This document shows, one piece after another, positions 45,701 to 55,605 of a DNA stretch of 64,000 nt. A program made the position numbers and the translations under genes. Source of the stretch: Stachybotrys elegans (lineage: Eukaryota; Ascomycota; Sordariomycetes; Hypocreales; Stachybotryaceae); NCBI GenBank assembly GCA_020746835.1, contig JAGPNK010000007.1, positions 1,845,501-1,909,500 on the forward strand. Direction: 5' to 3'. The notes below the pieces were generated by a model. It saw only the letters and a list, made by a program, of their open reading frames with translations. It did no database searches and was not told the origin of the DNA. The number at the start of each line of letters is the position of its first letter. Position 1 is the stretch's first letter.

Positions 45701-46743
45701 CCAAGTATCCTCCATTCGACCTTGTCCTCAACTGCAAACTCCTATATGATGCCCTGTCCGAGAGAGTTGGTGCCCATCTCGGAGTACCACCAACGCACAT
45801 TCGCTTCTGGACAGTCAGCGCATCGACGAACAACCCCAAGGCTCCAGTAAGGCGAGGCACGAACCCGGCTTTGCGTCAGATCCTGAACGCCACTGGTGCT
45901 ACGGGTCTGAGTGGCAACCAAAGAACGGATGCCTTCTACTTTGAGGTTCTTGAAATGAGCCTTACTGAGCTGGATACCATGAAGAGCATCAAGGTTACCT
46001 GGCTGAGTGAGGGTATCACCAAAGAGGTAGGCGGTTGTTTATTTATTGACTTGGGAGACTACTCATCTAACTTGGATCAGACTCCCTTCGACCTGCTAGT
46101 GAACAAGTCGGGCCACGTGGAAGATGTCATCCAGGCTTTGGTCAAGAAGGCCCAGCTGCCGAGCGAGAGCGAGGCCGGCAGGATACGGATCTACGAGACG
46201 AGTTCAAACAAATTCTTTCGAGAGCCAAAAAGGGAAATGGACGTAGCCCACATCAACGAGTACACGCAAATATATGCGGAGCGCGTCCCAGAGGAAGAAC
46301 AAGCAGCCGACGGCAATAACTTCATCAATGTCTTTCACTTCCAGAACGATGTCAGCAGGGTACATGGTGTGCCGTTCAAGTTCTTGCTCCTTGAGGTAAG
46401 CCAAGCGCTGCAAAAGTCCCTAATTGGTGCCTGACATTGTATAGGGTGAGAAATTTGCCGACACGAAGAAGCGCCTGGAGAAGCGGACGGGCCTGAAGGG
46501 CAAAAGCTTCGAGAAGATCAAGTTTGCTGTGGTGCGCCGTGGAAGCTTTTCAAAGGCTCAATATCTGAACGATGGTATGCCGCCGAGACGCTGTTGCCTC
46601 TATGACCAGAGTGTGCTGACATTTACGGTGCAGATGACGAGCTTTGGACAGTTGCCGCCTCCGAGGACGACTTCCTGGGACTGGACCACGCGGACAGAAC
46701 CAGGACCCTGAGGAATGGTGCTGGAGATTTGTTCCTCCGATGA
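42773..46743 (+). CDS. Ubiquitin carboxyl-terminal hydrolase, USP7/UBP15 type (about 1154 aa)
   Basis: Ten exons: 42773-42902, 42981-43128, 43187-43646, 43699-44641, 44695-45344, 45397-45542, 45594-46026, 46081-46395, 46445-46574 and 46634-46743. The order is that of USP7: a MATH/TRAF domain (HTWTVEDW to FNVPWEG), a C19 catalytic domain with Cys229 in NQGATCYLNSLLQSLY and His472 in AGHYYAFIKP, then tandem C-terminal ubiquitin-like domains, ending DLFLR. The intron after 45542 has a GTACGT donor and a CAGCAG double acceptor and is a multiple of three, so the unspliced frame stays open. USP7 enzymes remove ubiquitin from chromatin and cell-cycle proteins; UBP15 acts in yeast in endosomal and cell-cycle control. 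An in-frame ATG at 42680 would add 31 basic residues; I prefer 42773. Confidence 0.93.
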
Positions 46744-47405
46744 AAATTCCCACGTAGACTTTGCTTTTGTAGAGGTTTGCAATCGCATGGGCCCTGGGAG
46801 CATCAAAGTAACCAGGCACAGCAGGATCACGGCACGAAGGATGGCCCCGAATATGCTTAGTCTTGTATTCTGCGCCCGGAATTTGGTTATGTATTGCCAC
46901 AGGACACGCGGGCGTTACGAGTCATCAGTTGAAGCATGAGGACGCATGTCATTAGCGCTTGGAGGTGGATTGAAGCATCAGACCTACTTGTGGCGCTTGT
47001 CCGCAAAGTATGAGATACAGTACAGGCTGGACAGGAGGAATGTTTGGCCAAAACCCGTTTCCGTAACCAGATGCCTCACTATATACCATATTCAAGTCCG
47101 TCAGACTGCTGCCCATGCATGTCGTGGGGAGCTGTGATTGGGGGACGCGGGCTTTGCATGTGCATTGCGTGTGCATTTGGTGTTGCTAAACCCGGCAAGG
47201 ATGGTGTCTCTGTGCAGAGAATGCTGTGCAACAGAGTGTGATGAATTTGCTCAATTCAAAGCCCCTGCTGATTCGGTGCAGATCCCATCTATGCCAATAT
47301 CGGTATATATTGATTGGCATGAGATGTGCGCTCTGGGCTCAGGAGATTGGGCCTTTTGCGAAAGCATCTTGGCGATGCTGTTGCTCCCTTGCAGCTGTAG
47401 ACACC
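46744..47405. other. Convergent intergenic tail region
   Basis: About 660 bp between converging stop codons. No coding signal beyond short chance frames. Confidence 0.55.
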
Positions 47406-49042
47406 TCAGGGCTGCGCCGCTCTAGCGGCACCCAGCAACGGCCCGCGCTCAATTTCCTCGACGGACAGATGAGCTCCGGCGGATTTTAGCAACTGGGCGC
47501 AATCCTCTCTGCCTGTCAGGGTGGCGAGGAAGAGGGGGGAGTTGTCGGCACGATTACGCTCGTGGACACTTGCGCCGCGCTTGAGGAGCTCGAGCATGAT
47601 GTCGGTACTGCCAGAGACGGCAGCCAGGTGGACGGCGGTGTTGCCGGCATAGTCAGCCTGCTTAAGGAGCTGCATGCCGTCACCATCGAGGATCTTGCGC
47701 ACGACATCCACCTCGTGGTTCTGGATGGCATAGCCGAGAGCGGCGAAGGCCGACTCGCGAGGGGTCAAGCGGGAGGCGGCGTTGTCCAGAGAGGCGGATG
47801 GATGGGAGAAGGTGGGGTGGGAAATCTCGGTCATCTCGCCGCGGAGAGAGCGGGAGAGGCGGTCGCTAATGTCCTTGTTGGAGAGACCGGGAAGGCCTAG
47901 GAGGTAGGAGAGCTTGGTCAGGGCGGCCTCGGGGGTGAGGTCGAGGCCAAAGATGACGCCAGCACGACCCAGCTGGGTTCCTGGGGCGTAGACGGGGGAG
48001 ACGAAGCCGCTGACGCACTGGCTCACATTGACGACGATGACGCCGCGCTCGACGGCAGAGCGGATGACTTGGGTGAGACGACCGTCAACACCGCCGGGAA
48101 CATTGCCCATGCCAAAGGTTTCGAGGACAAGACCGCGGATATCCGGCAGATGCAGGACAGCGTCGACCATTTCAGGCTTGATGCCGGGGAAGACGCGAAG
48201 ACAGGCCACATGAGCGGTGTCGAGGGTCTCATGGACGCGGAAGGCGGCGATGGTAGTCGGGCGAAGGACCAGAGGCCAGTTGACGTCGATGCCCAGGCCA
48301 TTGACACGGGCCAGAGGCTCGCAGTTGGGAGAGGCAAAGGCTTCGAAGGAGGCGGCGGAGACCTTGGTGGTGCGGTTACCACGGTAGAGCTTGTGGTGGA
48401 AGAAGAGGCCGACCTCGGGGATGACAAAGGTGCCTGCGATGATGAGAGAGCCGAGGAGGTTGTCGACTCCGTCGCTCTGGAGGGAGAAGATGGGAGCCTG
48501 GGAGCCGGTGAGGATGACGGGCTTGCCGAGATTGGCCATCATGAAGGAGAGGGCGGAGGCGGAGTAGGCGAGGGAGTCGGTGCCATGGAGGATGACGAAG
48601 CCGTCGTAAAGATGGTAGTTGTCGCGGACGGTGCGGGCCATGGCAGCCCAGTCCGAGGCGGAGATGGAGCTGGAGTCGAGCAGAGGGTTGAACTCGACGA
48701 TGCCGTAGCGGATGTGGCGGTGGTAGGCGGTAGGGGGGTTCTCAGGCTGTCGATGGAGATGGTCTTGCCATGGAGGACTGCCTGGAGTTTGACTGCAGCG
48801 GGTGTGTGTGTGTGAGCCAAGTTTGCTTATGAATGTGATGGGGTGAGATAACGCAACGCACCTTTGGGAGCAGAAGGGTCGTTGAAGGACGGGCGAGGGG
48901 CCATGGCGGATTCCAGGAAGCCCTCGCTGGGCTGGAGGCCATCAGGACCGGGCTGCATGCAGATGGTGCCTCCGGTGCCGATGATGAGCACGCGCGACTC
49001 GGGATAGCCATCGCCGTTCTGAGATTCAGTGGCGGGCGACAT
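47406..49042 (-). CDS. L-asparaginase with C-terminal ankyrin repeats, probable frame lesion
   Basis: Exon 1 is complement 49042-48862. Its GTGCGT donor fits a TGCAG acceptor, so exon 2 starts at 48792 and runs to 47406. The family blocks are clear: IIGTGGTICM with catalytic Thr23, YHLYDGFVILHGTDSLAY, GKPVILTGSQAP, LLGSLIIAG, GLVLETFGMGN, then two ankyrin units (AGNTAVHLAAVSGSTDIMLELL and DNSPLFLATLTGREDCAQLL, each abridged here). Exon 2 from 48792 reads HGKTISIDSLRTP and then loses frame at a run of six C (48733-48738); seven would restore PTAYHRHIRYG and the rest. Alternatively the acceptor at 48782 gives an open frame but replaces the conserved SLRTP stretch with unrelated residues. The enzyme hydrolyses asparagine to aspartate and ammonia. 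The first block lacks a signal peptide, so it is probably cytosolic. Confidence 0.87.
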
Positions 49043-49893
49043 GGTGAGAGAGAGTGAGTGAGACGGAGAGAGGAGTGTTGGTTGGATCAGAGTTGGTGAG
49101 AGAAGGTGGTTTATATTGATAAGTAGGTAAGGTATGCTCGAATCTATCCTGTTGTGTGAGGGGGGATGAATCTATATGAGAATGGGCAAGGACAAAGGTG
49201 ACCAGCGAGGGACCAGCGAGAGAATCTTTTTTTTTTTTTTTTTTCTATCTTGAAGGGGGAGGCGATGTCGGAAGATTGGCTGCTCATGAGGGCATGAGGG
49301 ACTGGATGGAATTGGAACGGGTTGGCCATGAGTGGAGCCCAAGATGCAGAGAATTTCCTAACTATTAGGTAAATGGGTCTATTTTTTATATCTTGTATCA
49401 TTCATTTTGAGAAGGTCTTTGCGGAGGAGAAGGGTAATAGTTGGTTAGTTGTTGGCGTGGAGGATATGGGGAAATGGGGCGATACGAGGAGGTGAGGTCT
49501 GGAGAGAAGGTGGTCATACATGCCCAGGTTGGTAGATGAGTTTTCTTTGTAGATGAAAATTGGAAGCCAAGAAAAATTTGATATTGATAGCATTGGCATG
49601 GCTGGTATCCATAATAATCATGTGGCAGCCAAACGTCACGGCGCCGCGCAATGCGACGTCGACGGTTATGGGAGCCGGGCCAAGGGCGATTTGCTGCCGT
49701 CGTCTTATCGTCAATCTGCCTATGTGCATAAAGTGGGATATGTCCCTATCCACGACAGGCCACCCTTATCGACAAATTCCCAGCGCAACCAAGTCAACGA
49801 CGCCATAAGCTCCTCCAGCTCCCAATTCCTCCGCGCCAGCATCCCCCGAGTCCCCTGCTCATGCGTTGAGGCCCCCGAGGCTGTCCCGCCGTC
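49043..49893. promoter_or_regulatory. Divergent promoter region, asparaginase / COQ8
   Basis: About 850 bp between divergent start codons. It includes a T18 tract at 49227-49244. Frames here are short and show no family features. Confidence 0.5.
49227..49244. repeat. Poly(T) tract, 18 nt
   Basis: Uninterrupted T run about 190 bp upstream of the asparaginase start codon. Confidence 0.85.
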
Positions 49894-51936
49894 ATGAGGT
49901 TCGTGGACGTCGCCATAGACCTTGCGGCCGTGCTCAATGCCTCCCGGTCCGTCGCCGCCAAGCACGTCGCCCTTCGGGGCAGGCAGCTCGATACCTATAC
50001 CAGGACATCGAGCGCCTCAACCCAGAAGAGCCCTACGTCTCCAGCTGCGCCCGTCGATGAGGCAACCACGCCTCGCCCCGAAACGACATCCGAGTCTGTC
50101 ACTGATGCGCCAGCTCGCGCAACGAGAATCCACGATGCGAAACAAGCCGAAGTGCCCGCGAAGCCCAAGGCAAAGGAAGAGGAGCTAGATCTCCCACCCG
50201 GAATCGATGTCAACATCTTTCACACCGCGCGTGGCTCCAGCTTGTTGGATTCCCTGCGCCAGAAGAAGAGCGCTGAAGCAGCTTCGAGGAAACTTGAAGC
50301 AGGGGGACCGGCAAAAGAACATCCACTACGCCATTGGCCCTCGCCTCCACCTATCAACATCAACCAACCAGTGACGATACCCAAAAGGCCCGATCCAGTT
50401 GAAGTAAAGGAGGCAAGCTCCTCCACTCCAAAAGTACAGCCTCAGGCTACGGTAGCTTCGCCAGCGCCCAAGGTTGTACCCGAGGCACCCGCGCAAGCAA
50501 CTAAGCCACTGCCTTCCCAGTCAAACAAGGTTGAAGTTGAAGCCAGCGTAGCGGAGCTGGCCAACGACCTGGCTCAGGCCAGCACACAGCCTACCTCTAC
50601 CTATCAGCTGCGGGAGTCTCGAGTTCCTTCATCCCGTCTGGGCCGACTATGGAACTATGGAGGTCTCGCCGCTGGCATGCTCGGCGGCGCCATGAGTGAG
50701 AGCGTCAGCCGAGCCTTTGGAGGTGGTGGTGAAGGGTCTGTTCTGCTCAGTGCTGGCAACATGGATAGGCTGGTGGCCAAGCTCTCCCAGATGAGGGGCG
50801 CCGCGCTCAAGTTCGGTCAAGTGATGAGCTTCCAGGACTCCAAGATGCTGCCGGCCCCTCTGCAGGAAGTGCTCCAGCGCGTGCAGGACCGAGCCGATTA
50901 CATGCCCTCGTGGCAGAGAGACAAGGTGCTCGCCGCCAACCTCGGCTCCGACTGGCGCGAAATCTTTAGCGAATTCGAGGAGACGCCAATCGCCGCGGCC
51001 TCCATCGGGCAGGTTCACAAGGCTGTGCTCAAATCCAGTGGCAAGCGTGTGGCCGTCAAGGTCCAGTTCCCTGGAGTCGCCGACTCCATCAACTCCGACC
51101 TGGATAATCTGTCTGTCCTGCTCACTGCGTCCAAGCTCCTGCCAAAGGGCCTCTACTTGGACAAGACGATTGCCAACTCTCGTCTGGAGCTTGGCTGGGA
51201 GTGCGACTACCTGCGAGAAGCCGAGTGCGCGAAGCGGTTCAAGGAGCTTCTCAAGGGCGAGCGGGATACATTCGTTGTCCCCGACGTCCACCCTGAAGCC
51301 TCGGGAAAGCACGTGCTGACCATGGATTTCATGGAGGGCGTTGGCGTAACGCGCATAACGTCATTCACTCAAGAGCAGCGCGACTGGATCGGAACACAGA
51401 TTCTGCGTCTCTGCATCAAGGAGATTACGGAGCTCAAGTTCATGCAGACGGACCCCAACTGGACAAACTTTCTCTACAACGTCAAGCTCGACAAGATCGA
51501 GCTGCTCGATTTTGGCGCCTCGCGAGAGTACCCCGAACAGTTCATCACGACATACACAAAGCTCCTCGAAGCCGCCTCGCGCGCGGACAAAGCCGCCGTC
51601 AAGGCCCTGTCGGAGGAGCTGGGCTACCTGACAGGCCACGAGAGCAAGGCCATGCTCGACGCGCACATCAAATCGATCCTGACGCTGGCCGAGCCGTTCA
51701 TGGAATCGGCCCCCGCCGTCTACGACTTTAAGGACCAGACCATCACGGAACGCGTCAAGGCCCTCATCCCCGTGATGCTGCAGGAGCGCCTGGCCCCGCC
51801 GCCCGAGGAGACGTACAGCCTTCACCGCAAGCTCAGCGGCGCGTTCCTGCTCTGCGCGAAGCTCGGCAGCAAGGTCCCCTGCCGGCAGTTGTTTGTGGAT
51901 AGCCTGACGAGGACGGGCTATATGAAGCCGACTTAA
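49894..51936 (+). CDS. COQ8: COQ8/ABC1 atypical kinase of ubiquinone biosynthesis (680 aa)
   Basis: Single exon. Residues 1-245 form a Pro/Ala/Lys-rich disordered leader after a short N-terminal segment, fitting a mitochondrial protein. The UbiB signature follows: GRLWNYGGLAAGMLGG, then the KxGQ motif ALKFGQ (K306-Q309), the alanine-rich loop AAAS (367-370) in place of a glycine loop, the VAVK lysine K389, DPNWTNF, and the DFG-like LDFGAS with D539. COQ8 is an ADP-favouring ATPase/kinase-like protein on the matrix face of the inner membrane, supporting assembly of the CoQ synthome. The start MRFVDVAIDLAAVLNASRSV matches fungal homologues as I remember them. It shares a promoter region with the asparaginase gene. 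Confidence 0.95.
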   Translation: MRFVDVAIDLAAVLNASRSVAAKHVALRGRQLDTYTRTSSASTQKSPTSPAAPVDEATTPRPETTSESVTDAPARATRIHDAKQAEVPAKPKAKEEELDLPPGIDVNIFHTARGSSLLDSLRQKKSAEAASRKLEAGGPAKEHPLRHWPSPPPININQPVTIPKRPDPVEVKEASSSTPKVQPQATVASPAPKVVPEAPAQATKPLPSQSNKVEVEASVAELANDLAQASTQPTSTYQLRESRVPSSRLGRLWNYGGLAAGMLGGAMSESVSRAFGGGGEGSVLLSAGNMDRLVAKLSQMRGAALKFGQVMSFQDSKMLPAPLQEVLQRVQDRADYMPSWQRDKVLAANLGSDWREIFSEFEETPIAAASIGQVHKAVLKSSGKRVAVKVQFPGVADSINSDLDNLSVLLTASKLLPKGLYLDKTIANSRLELGWECDYLREAECAKRFKELLKGERDTFVVPDVHPEASGKHVLTMDFMEGVGVTRITSFTQEQRDWIGTQILRLCIKEITELKFMQTDPNWTNFLYNVKLDKIELLDFGASREYPEQFITTYTKLLEAASRADKAAVKALSEELGYLTGHESKAMLDAHIKSILTLAEPFMESAPAVYDFKDQTITERVKALIPVMLQERLAPPPEETYSLHRKLSGAFLLCAKLGSKVPCRQLFVDSLTRTGYMKPT

Positions 51937-52531
51937 AGGCCGAACACCGATCGTTTGTATGATAGAGTGCGGAAGAGGTGAAAAAGATATAATTGTATTA
52001 CTACTGGCTAGAAAGGAGGGGATAAATCGCAGGCGCCCAATATACAATCATGTACAATACAGTCAGGGGGTACAGTGACCAGATTGGCTTCGCTGCGTAT
52101 ACCTATCTTCGACTCTGACCTTGTTGCGTGAAAGGTCTGACCGAGTTAGACCGTCATCGAAATCTTGACATCCCTTCGCTTGGAGGCAGCGGGCAACCTT
52201 GATCGAGTCACCTGGACAGAAAAAAGGGAAATTTTTCATCCAGTCTTGACCGAGCCACCAGGCAGAAGCCTTCTCGTACGCTCCCGCAGCAGCTCCTAGC
52301 CAATTGGGGTATGAACCACAGCACAAGGTTTCTTTTCTGCCAGTTATTAACTCAAACCCTGATTTAAGACAGTCTCGATCACCATGTCTACCTACTGCAT
52401 TTCCGGCTACGACTCAAGAGGCATCATCACGAGTCAACGCCACCGGGGGCATGTATGGAAAACTTCGCTGTCTGCAATCGCACAAGGCTGCGTTGCCTGG
52501 ATGGAAAATTGAACTTACATCGCTCGTGGCT

Positions 52532-52622
52532 GCCGTCTGAGAAAACCTTCTTCCGGCCACAGGTATAAAAAAGGCCTTGACCCCTTGACTCGGGAGGAAA
52601 GAACCATCTTCTGTTCATCCAC
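52532..52622 (+). repeat. Repeat unit copy A (most diverged)
   Basis: A core of about 45 nt reads GGTATAAAAAAGGCCTTGAC and on through GACTCGGGAGGAAAGAA, the diverged form of TACAAAAGCCCTTGAGCCCC and CGAGAGAGAAGAAT in the other copies. The upstream block AAAACCTTCTTCCGGCC matches the block before copies C and D (AGAAACCCTTATT). Confidence 0.6.
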
Positions 52623-53014
52623 TGGGCACTTCGATCTTGCATCGACCCAGCATGAAACAACAAAGATGCCTGGTCCTGCTGGACAGGGTGGCGTAAGACG
52701 AGCACAAAAAAGCTTTCCCTCTCTCTTTCTCTTCCTTCCATCCACACTGCCACAAAGAACCCGGGCTCCCAACGCTGGCTACACCTACACACCATCATCA
52801 CCATACCACTGCAATCATGATGGATGTCACAACAACCCAAGACACTGGAGGCGTCACTGAGACCAACCCCCTCCTCCAGAGCCATTTGAACGCCGGCCGG
52901 ACAGCCAGGGCCTCTCATCGCAAGACAAAGGGGAGGAAGAGGGAATCCTCTTCTAACGAGACGCAAAACCTGATTGTGTTGAGGCAACCTTCCATCGCTC
53001 CACACTGCCAACAG

Positions 53015-53108
53015 AGCTGCCAAAAGCCCATCCTCACTCCAATACACGGATGCGAAAAGCCCTTGAGCCCCTAGCTCGAGAGAGAAGAATTCCTCATCCG
53101 TATCCAAC
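53015..53108 (+). repeat. Repeat unit copy B
   Basis: The core is GCGAAAAGCCCTTGAGCCCC, then TAGCTCGAGAGAGAAGAATT and CCTCATCCGTATCC. It is preceded by CAAAAGCCCATCCTCACTCC, the counterpart of the AGAAACCCTTATTCTGACTC block in copy C. A short candidate gene starts 18 bp after it. Confidence 0.8.
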
Positions 53109-53125
53109 ACTATCCCCCACACAAA

Positions 53126-53427
53126 ATGAACAACGATTCGCACACTGCGGCTGCCCCGGCTAACGCCCCCATCAACGCCCCTGACGATGTTATCGTCAAG
53201 GTGAGTCCTTCCAATCGGTCTTCCAATGACAGTGTTGCTGACGGTAACAGGATGACTTTTATGCGCCCCCGACGCACAGCGATTCTGATGAGGAACCGAA
53301 GAGGCCCTGCAAGGGCAGGAGAAACCCTTATTCTGACTCCCATGGATACAAAAGCCCTTGGCCCCCGGTTCGAGAGAGAAGAATTTATCATCCATATCCC
53401 ACCACCTGCTTGTGCCAATCAAGATAG
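53126..53427 (+). CDS. Candidate small spliced gene inside the repeat array (83 aa, unrecognised)
   Basis: Two exons: 53126-53200 (25 codons from ATG) and 53251-53427. The 50-nt intron has a perfect GTGAGT donor, a GCTGAC branch site and an ACAG acceptor, and the phase is consistent. Exon 1 encodes a small Ala/Pro/Asn-rich N-terminus ending DDVIVK; exon 2 starts DDFYAPPTHSDSDEEPKR, turns basic (PCKGRRNPY) and ends through copy C. I do not recognise a domain. The same intron with both splice sites recurs at 53531-53577, which argues that the family was once transcribed and spliced. Expression is unproven. Confidence 0.4.
53307..53410 (+). repeat. Repeat unit copy C
   Basis: The core is TACAAAAGCCCTTGGCCCCC, then GGTTCGAGAGAGAAGAATTT and ATCATCCATATCC. 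The preceding block AGAAACCCTTATTCTGACTC is nearly identical to that of copy D. In the candidate gene model this copy lies in exon 2. Confidence 0.85.
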
Positions 53428-53703
53428 AAGCAAACAACAACAACAACGACGACGACGACACCACCACGAACAACACCACTGCGGCAGCCCAGGCTGCCAC
53501 ATCAACGCCGGCGAAGAAGTCATCCACAAGGTGAGTCGTCCCGAAGGGTCTAATGACGGTGTTGCTGACGGTAATAGGATGACTTCTGCCGCCCACTTCC
53601 CCAGCCGATTCGGAGCTGGGATATAATAACCGCAAGAGCCGAAGGGCTAAGAAAAGTCAGCTCTCCGACAGCAAGCCCTTGGGCCAGCAAATCAAGGGTA
53701 TGA
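53400..53703 (+). pseudogene. Second, diverged copy of the small spliced family
   Basis: A counterpart of the 53126-53427 unit. Before the intron, codons for INAGEEVIHK match INAPDDVIVK of the first copy; before those, a CAACAACAACAACGACGACG repeat replaces the MNND start, and no ATG stands at the matching place. The intron at 53531-53577 (GTGAGT donor, GCTGAC branch, AATAG acceptor) is closely similar to that at 53201-53250. The next exon starts with the same GATGACTT but a one-base length difference a few codons on puts the copies in different frames, until TGA at 53701-53703. It reads as a decayed or free-running duplicate. Confidence 0.45.
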
Positions 53704-53795
53704 GGGGGTGATAGAGGGCCTATTTGCAGTGGGAGCAGAGACGGTTGGAGTTGCTCCAAGAGAGTTCGCTTTGTTACTTGTGTCGGTTTTTTGGT

Positions 53796-53890
53796 CGATT
53801 GGAGAAACCCTTATTATGGCTCCCGTGGGTACAAAAGCCCTTGAGCCCCGGTTCGAGAGAGAAGAATTCCTCATCCCAATCCCACAACCT
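53796..53890 (+). repeat. Repeat unit copy D
   Basis: The core is TACAAAAGCCCTTGAGCCCC, then GGTTCGAGAGAGAAGAATTC and CTCATCCCAATCCC. The preceding block GGAGAAACCCTTATTATGGC is shared with copy C. It is followed by AAGATGAACAATGCTCC, similar to the ATGAACAACGATTCG that follows copy B. Confidence 0.85.
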
Positions 53891-54115
53891 GTTACATCCC
53901 AAGATGAACAATGCTCCCAACAACGCGGCTGCTCAAGCAGCTACGGCAGCCACGGCTGCCGCGAAGAAGGTATCAATAAGGCACTAAAGGGGCTCAAGGA
54001 GGCATGCCAGAAAAAGAAAAGGTTGAACAACAATCAGGAAAGGATAGCCAACAATCGGCTAAAATAGATTGGTTCAAGAACAAGTGGATTCAGAAGGAGA
54101 AGGAAAAGAAGGCCT
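53891..54115 (+). pseudogene. Third copy remnant downstream of repeat D
   Basis: The ATGAACAATGCTCC start at about 53904 resembles that of the first copy. It runs into GCTGCCGCGAAGAAGGTATC, the equivalent of the pre-intron exon end, but no GTGAGT donor follows and one frame ends soon after. A second frame continues with a lysine-rich peptide (LKGLKEACQKKKRLNNNQ) to a stop at 54065-54067, and an open lysine-rich stretch follows to about 54116. Confidence 0.35.
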
Positions 54116-54614
54116 AGAAAGAACATGGCCTTGTTGATCTATGCCATCAGAAAGGACGGCTTAGCAACAATCATGAAAGGCGGTTCCTAAAGGCATAGAA
54201 TCAATAGCCTGGGCGTCTGGAAACCAAGGGTGGCAACCAGTACTCTAGTAATCGAACCCGGTTACAAACAAATAAATACATTCAACAATGCCATTATCAA
54301 GCTGGCGTATGGATTTGCTGTGCGTCGTTTATTCCGTCCTAGAAGAGAAGACCCTGCTTGTCCATTGCGATGCATCCTGTCTGTGGATATCGCCTCAGTA
54401 ATTACTACAACTGCCAGAGGGATATGGGCAAGTAGTCGGATCAGGTCCCTGCCTGTGGTCGTATATGCAGGGATTGCAACAAAATCTTTGTTTCCGCTAG
54501 TGTTTGATAGGCAACACTCATGATGCTCCAGCCAACAGAGGCGGATGAATACGTTTGCTGGAAGGGGGTATCTACAGGCGTTATGATCTAATCCACAACC
54601 TCTCAGCTCGGGCG

Positions 54615-55605
54615 TCACCTTTCGTGGCGGTCCCTCACCCTCACCAGCGAATCCAGCTCCTTCTTCTCCTTTCCAGCCACCTTCTTGCGCTTCTTGGCAA
54701 TCGCCTTGTCGACCTGGCCCTTGCTCATGCCGGCGAAGCGGTCCATGAGCAGCCTCTTCTTCTGCTCGCTCTTCTTGAGGTAGAAGGGCTTCTTGCCCTG
54801 GGCGACGAGCTCCTTCTCCTGCTTGCGGTGCTCGGCGAGCAGCTTGTCCTCGTCCTCCTTGCGCTGGCGCGCCTTCTTCTTGGACTCCATCGACATGAGC
54901 TGCCGCTTGAGGTCCTCCTTGGCCCGGGCGTCCTTGGTCTTCTTGATCTGCGCGCGCAGGTCCGCCATCTCGCGGTCGCGGTACTCGTCCAGGAACGAGT
55001 ATGCGCGGCTTGCCCGTGCCGCGTCGACGCGCGCGTCGCCGAGGGGCTCGAAGCGCGGGTCGCGGTGCTTGGGCCCTGTGTCGGCGATGATCTCGCGGCG
55101 GCGGGAGACGGCGCGCTTCGACGACATCTCCTGCGGTGCGTGCTTGGACGTCCGGTGTGATATCTGCGGGGGCAGGGGCTTGCGCGTTCGCGATGGGGCC
55201 TCTTCTGGTTCTTCTGAGGGGGTTTCTTCTCGGGCCGGCTTCTTCTTCTTTCGCCCAATGGGGGGCAGCGAGGCTTGTGCCCGCGCCAGGGCACCGAAGG
55301 AGACTGTAGATAGGTCTACCTTGGCACCATTGTCGTCGTCGGCTTCGTCGGCCTGCCAGATCATTATTCAGTCAGACACATTGCGCCGAGTCCATGTTTC
55401 GCAGCTCCGCGCATACCTCTGAGTCCTCCTCTTCTTCCGAGTCTATTTCGGAACCGTCCTCTGATTCATCGTCTCGTCCAATTCCCTCTTCGGAAACGTC
55501 GTCGGCGGAGGAATCGTCGCCCACCTCCGGCTCCCAATCATCTTCACGTCGTGGCCGCACCCGCCTTTCCAGGCCCAGGGATGTGGGTTTTCTTTTTGAA
55601 GACAT
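54615..55605 (-). CDS. RRP36: Ribosomal RNA processing protein 36 homologue (308 aa)
   Basis: Two exons on the complement: 55605-55417 and 55352-54615; the intron has a GTATGC donor, a CTGAC branch and a GCAG acceptor. Residues 1-70 include a long acidic run of Asp/Glu/Ser. The conserved RRP36 domain begins near ISHRTSKHAPQEMSSKR, with RDPRFEPLGD, YSFLDEYRDREMADL, then basic helical repeats and the family-typical PFYLKKSEQKKRLLMDRF near the C-terminus. RRP36 acts in the 90S pre-ribosome for early cleavages at A0, A1 and A2 in 18S rRNA maturation. The protein is highly charged and should be nucleolar. A second ribosome assembly gene, PWP2, lies 19 kb away. Confidence 0.92.

Larger units (their letters stand above)
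51937..54614. other. Region holding a degenerate tandem repeat family
   Basis: 2.7 kb between COQ8 and RRP36 without a recognisable conserved gene. From about 52530 to 54100 it consists of diverged copies of one sequence unit, described separately. The flanks (51937-52520 and 54120-54614) hold nothing I can support. Confidence 0.6.

Noticed and set aside
52427..53635. 402-codon open frame on the minus strand across the repeat array
   Set aside because: It reads antisense through the repeat units and their introns, so its internal peptide repeats only mirror the tandem DNA. No family motif or splice-site logic supports it, and the plus strand shows matched introns.
54240..54330. Possible tRNA on the minus strand (GGGTTCGATTA)
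   Set aside because: The flanking bases cannot form a T-stem, and no A box lies 30-60 nt away.
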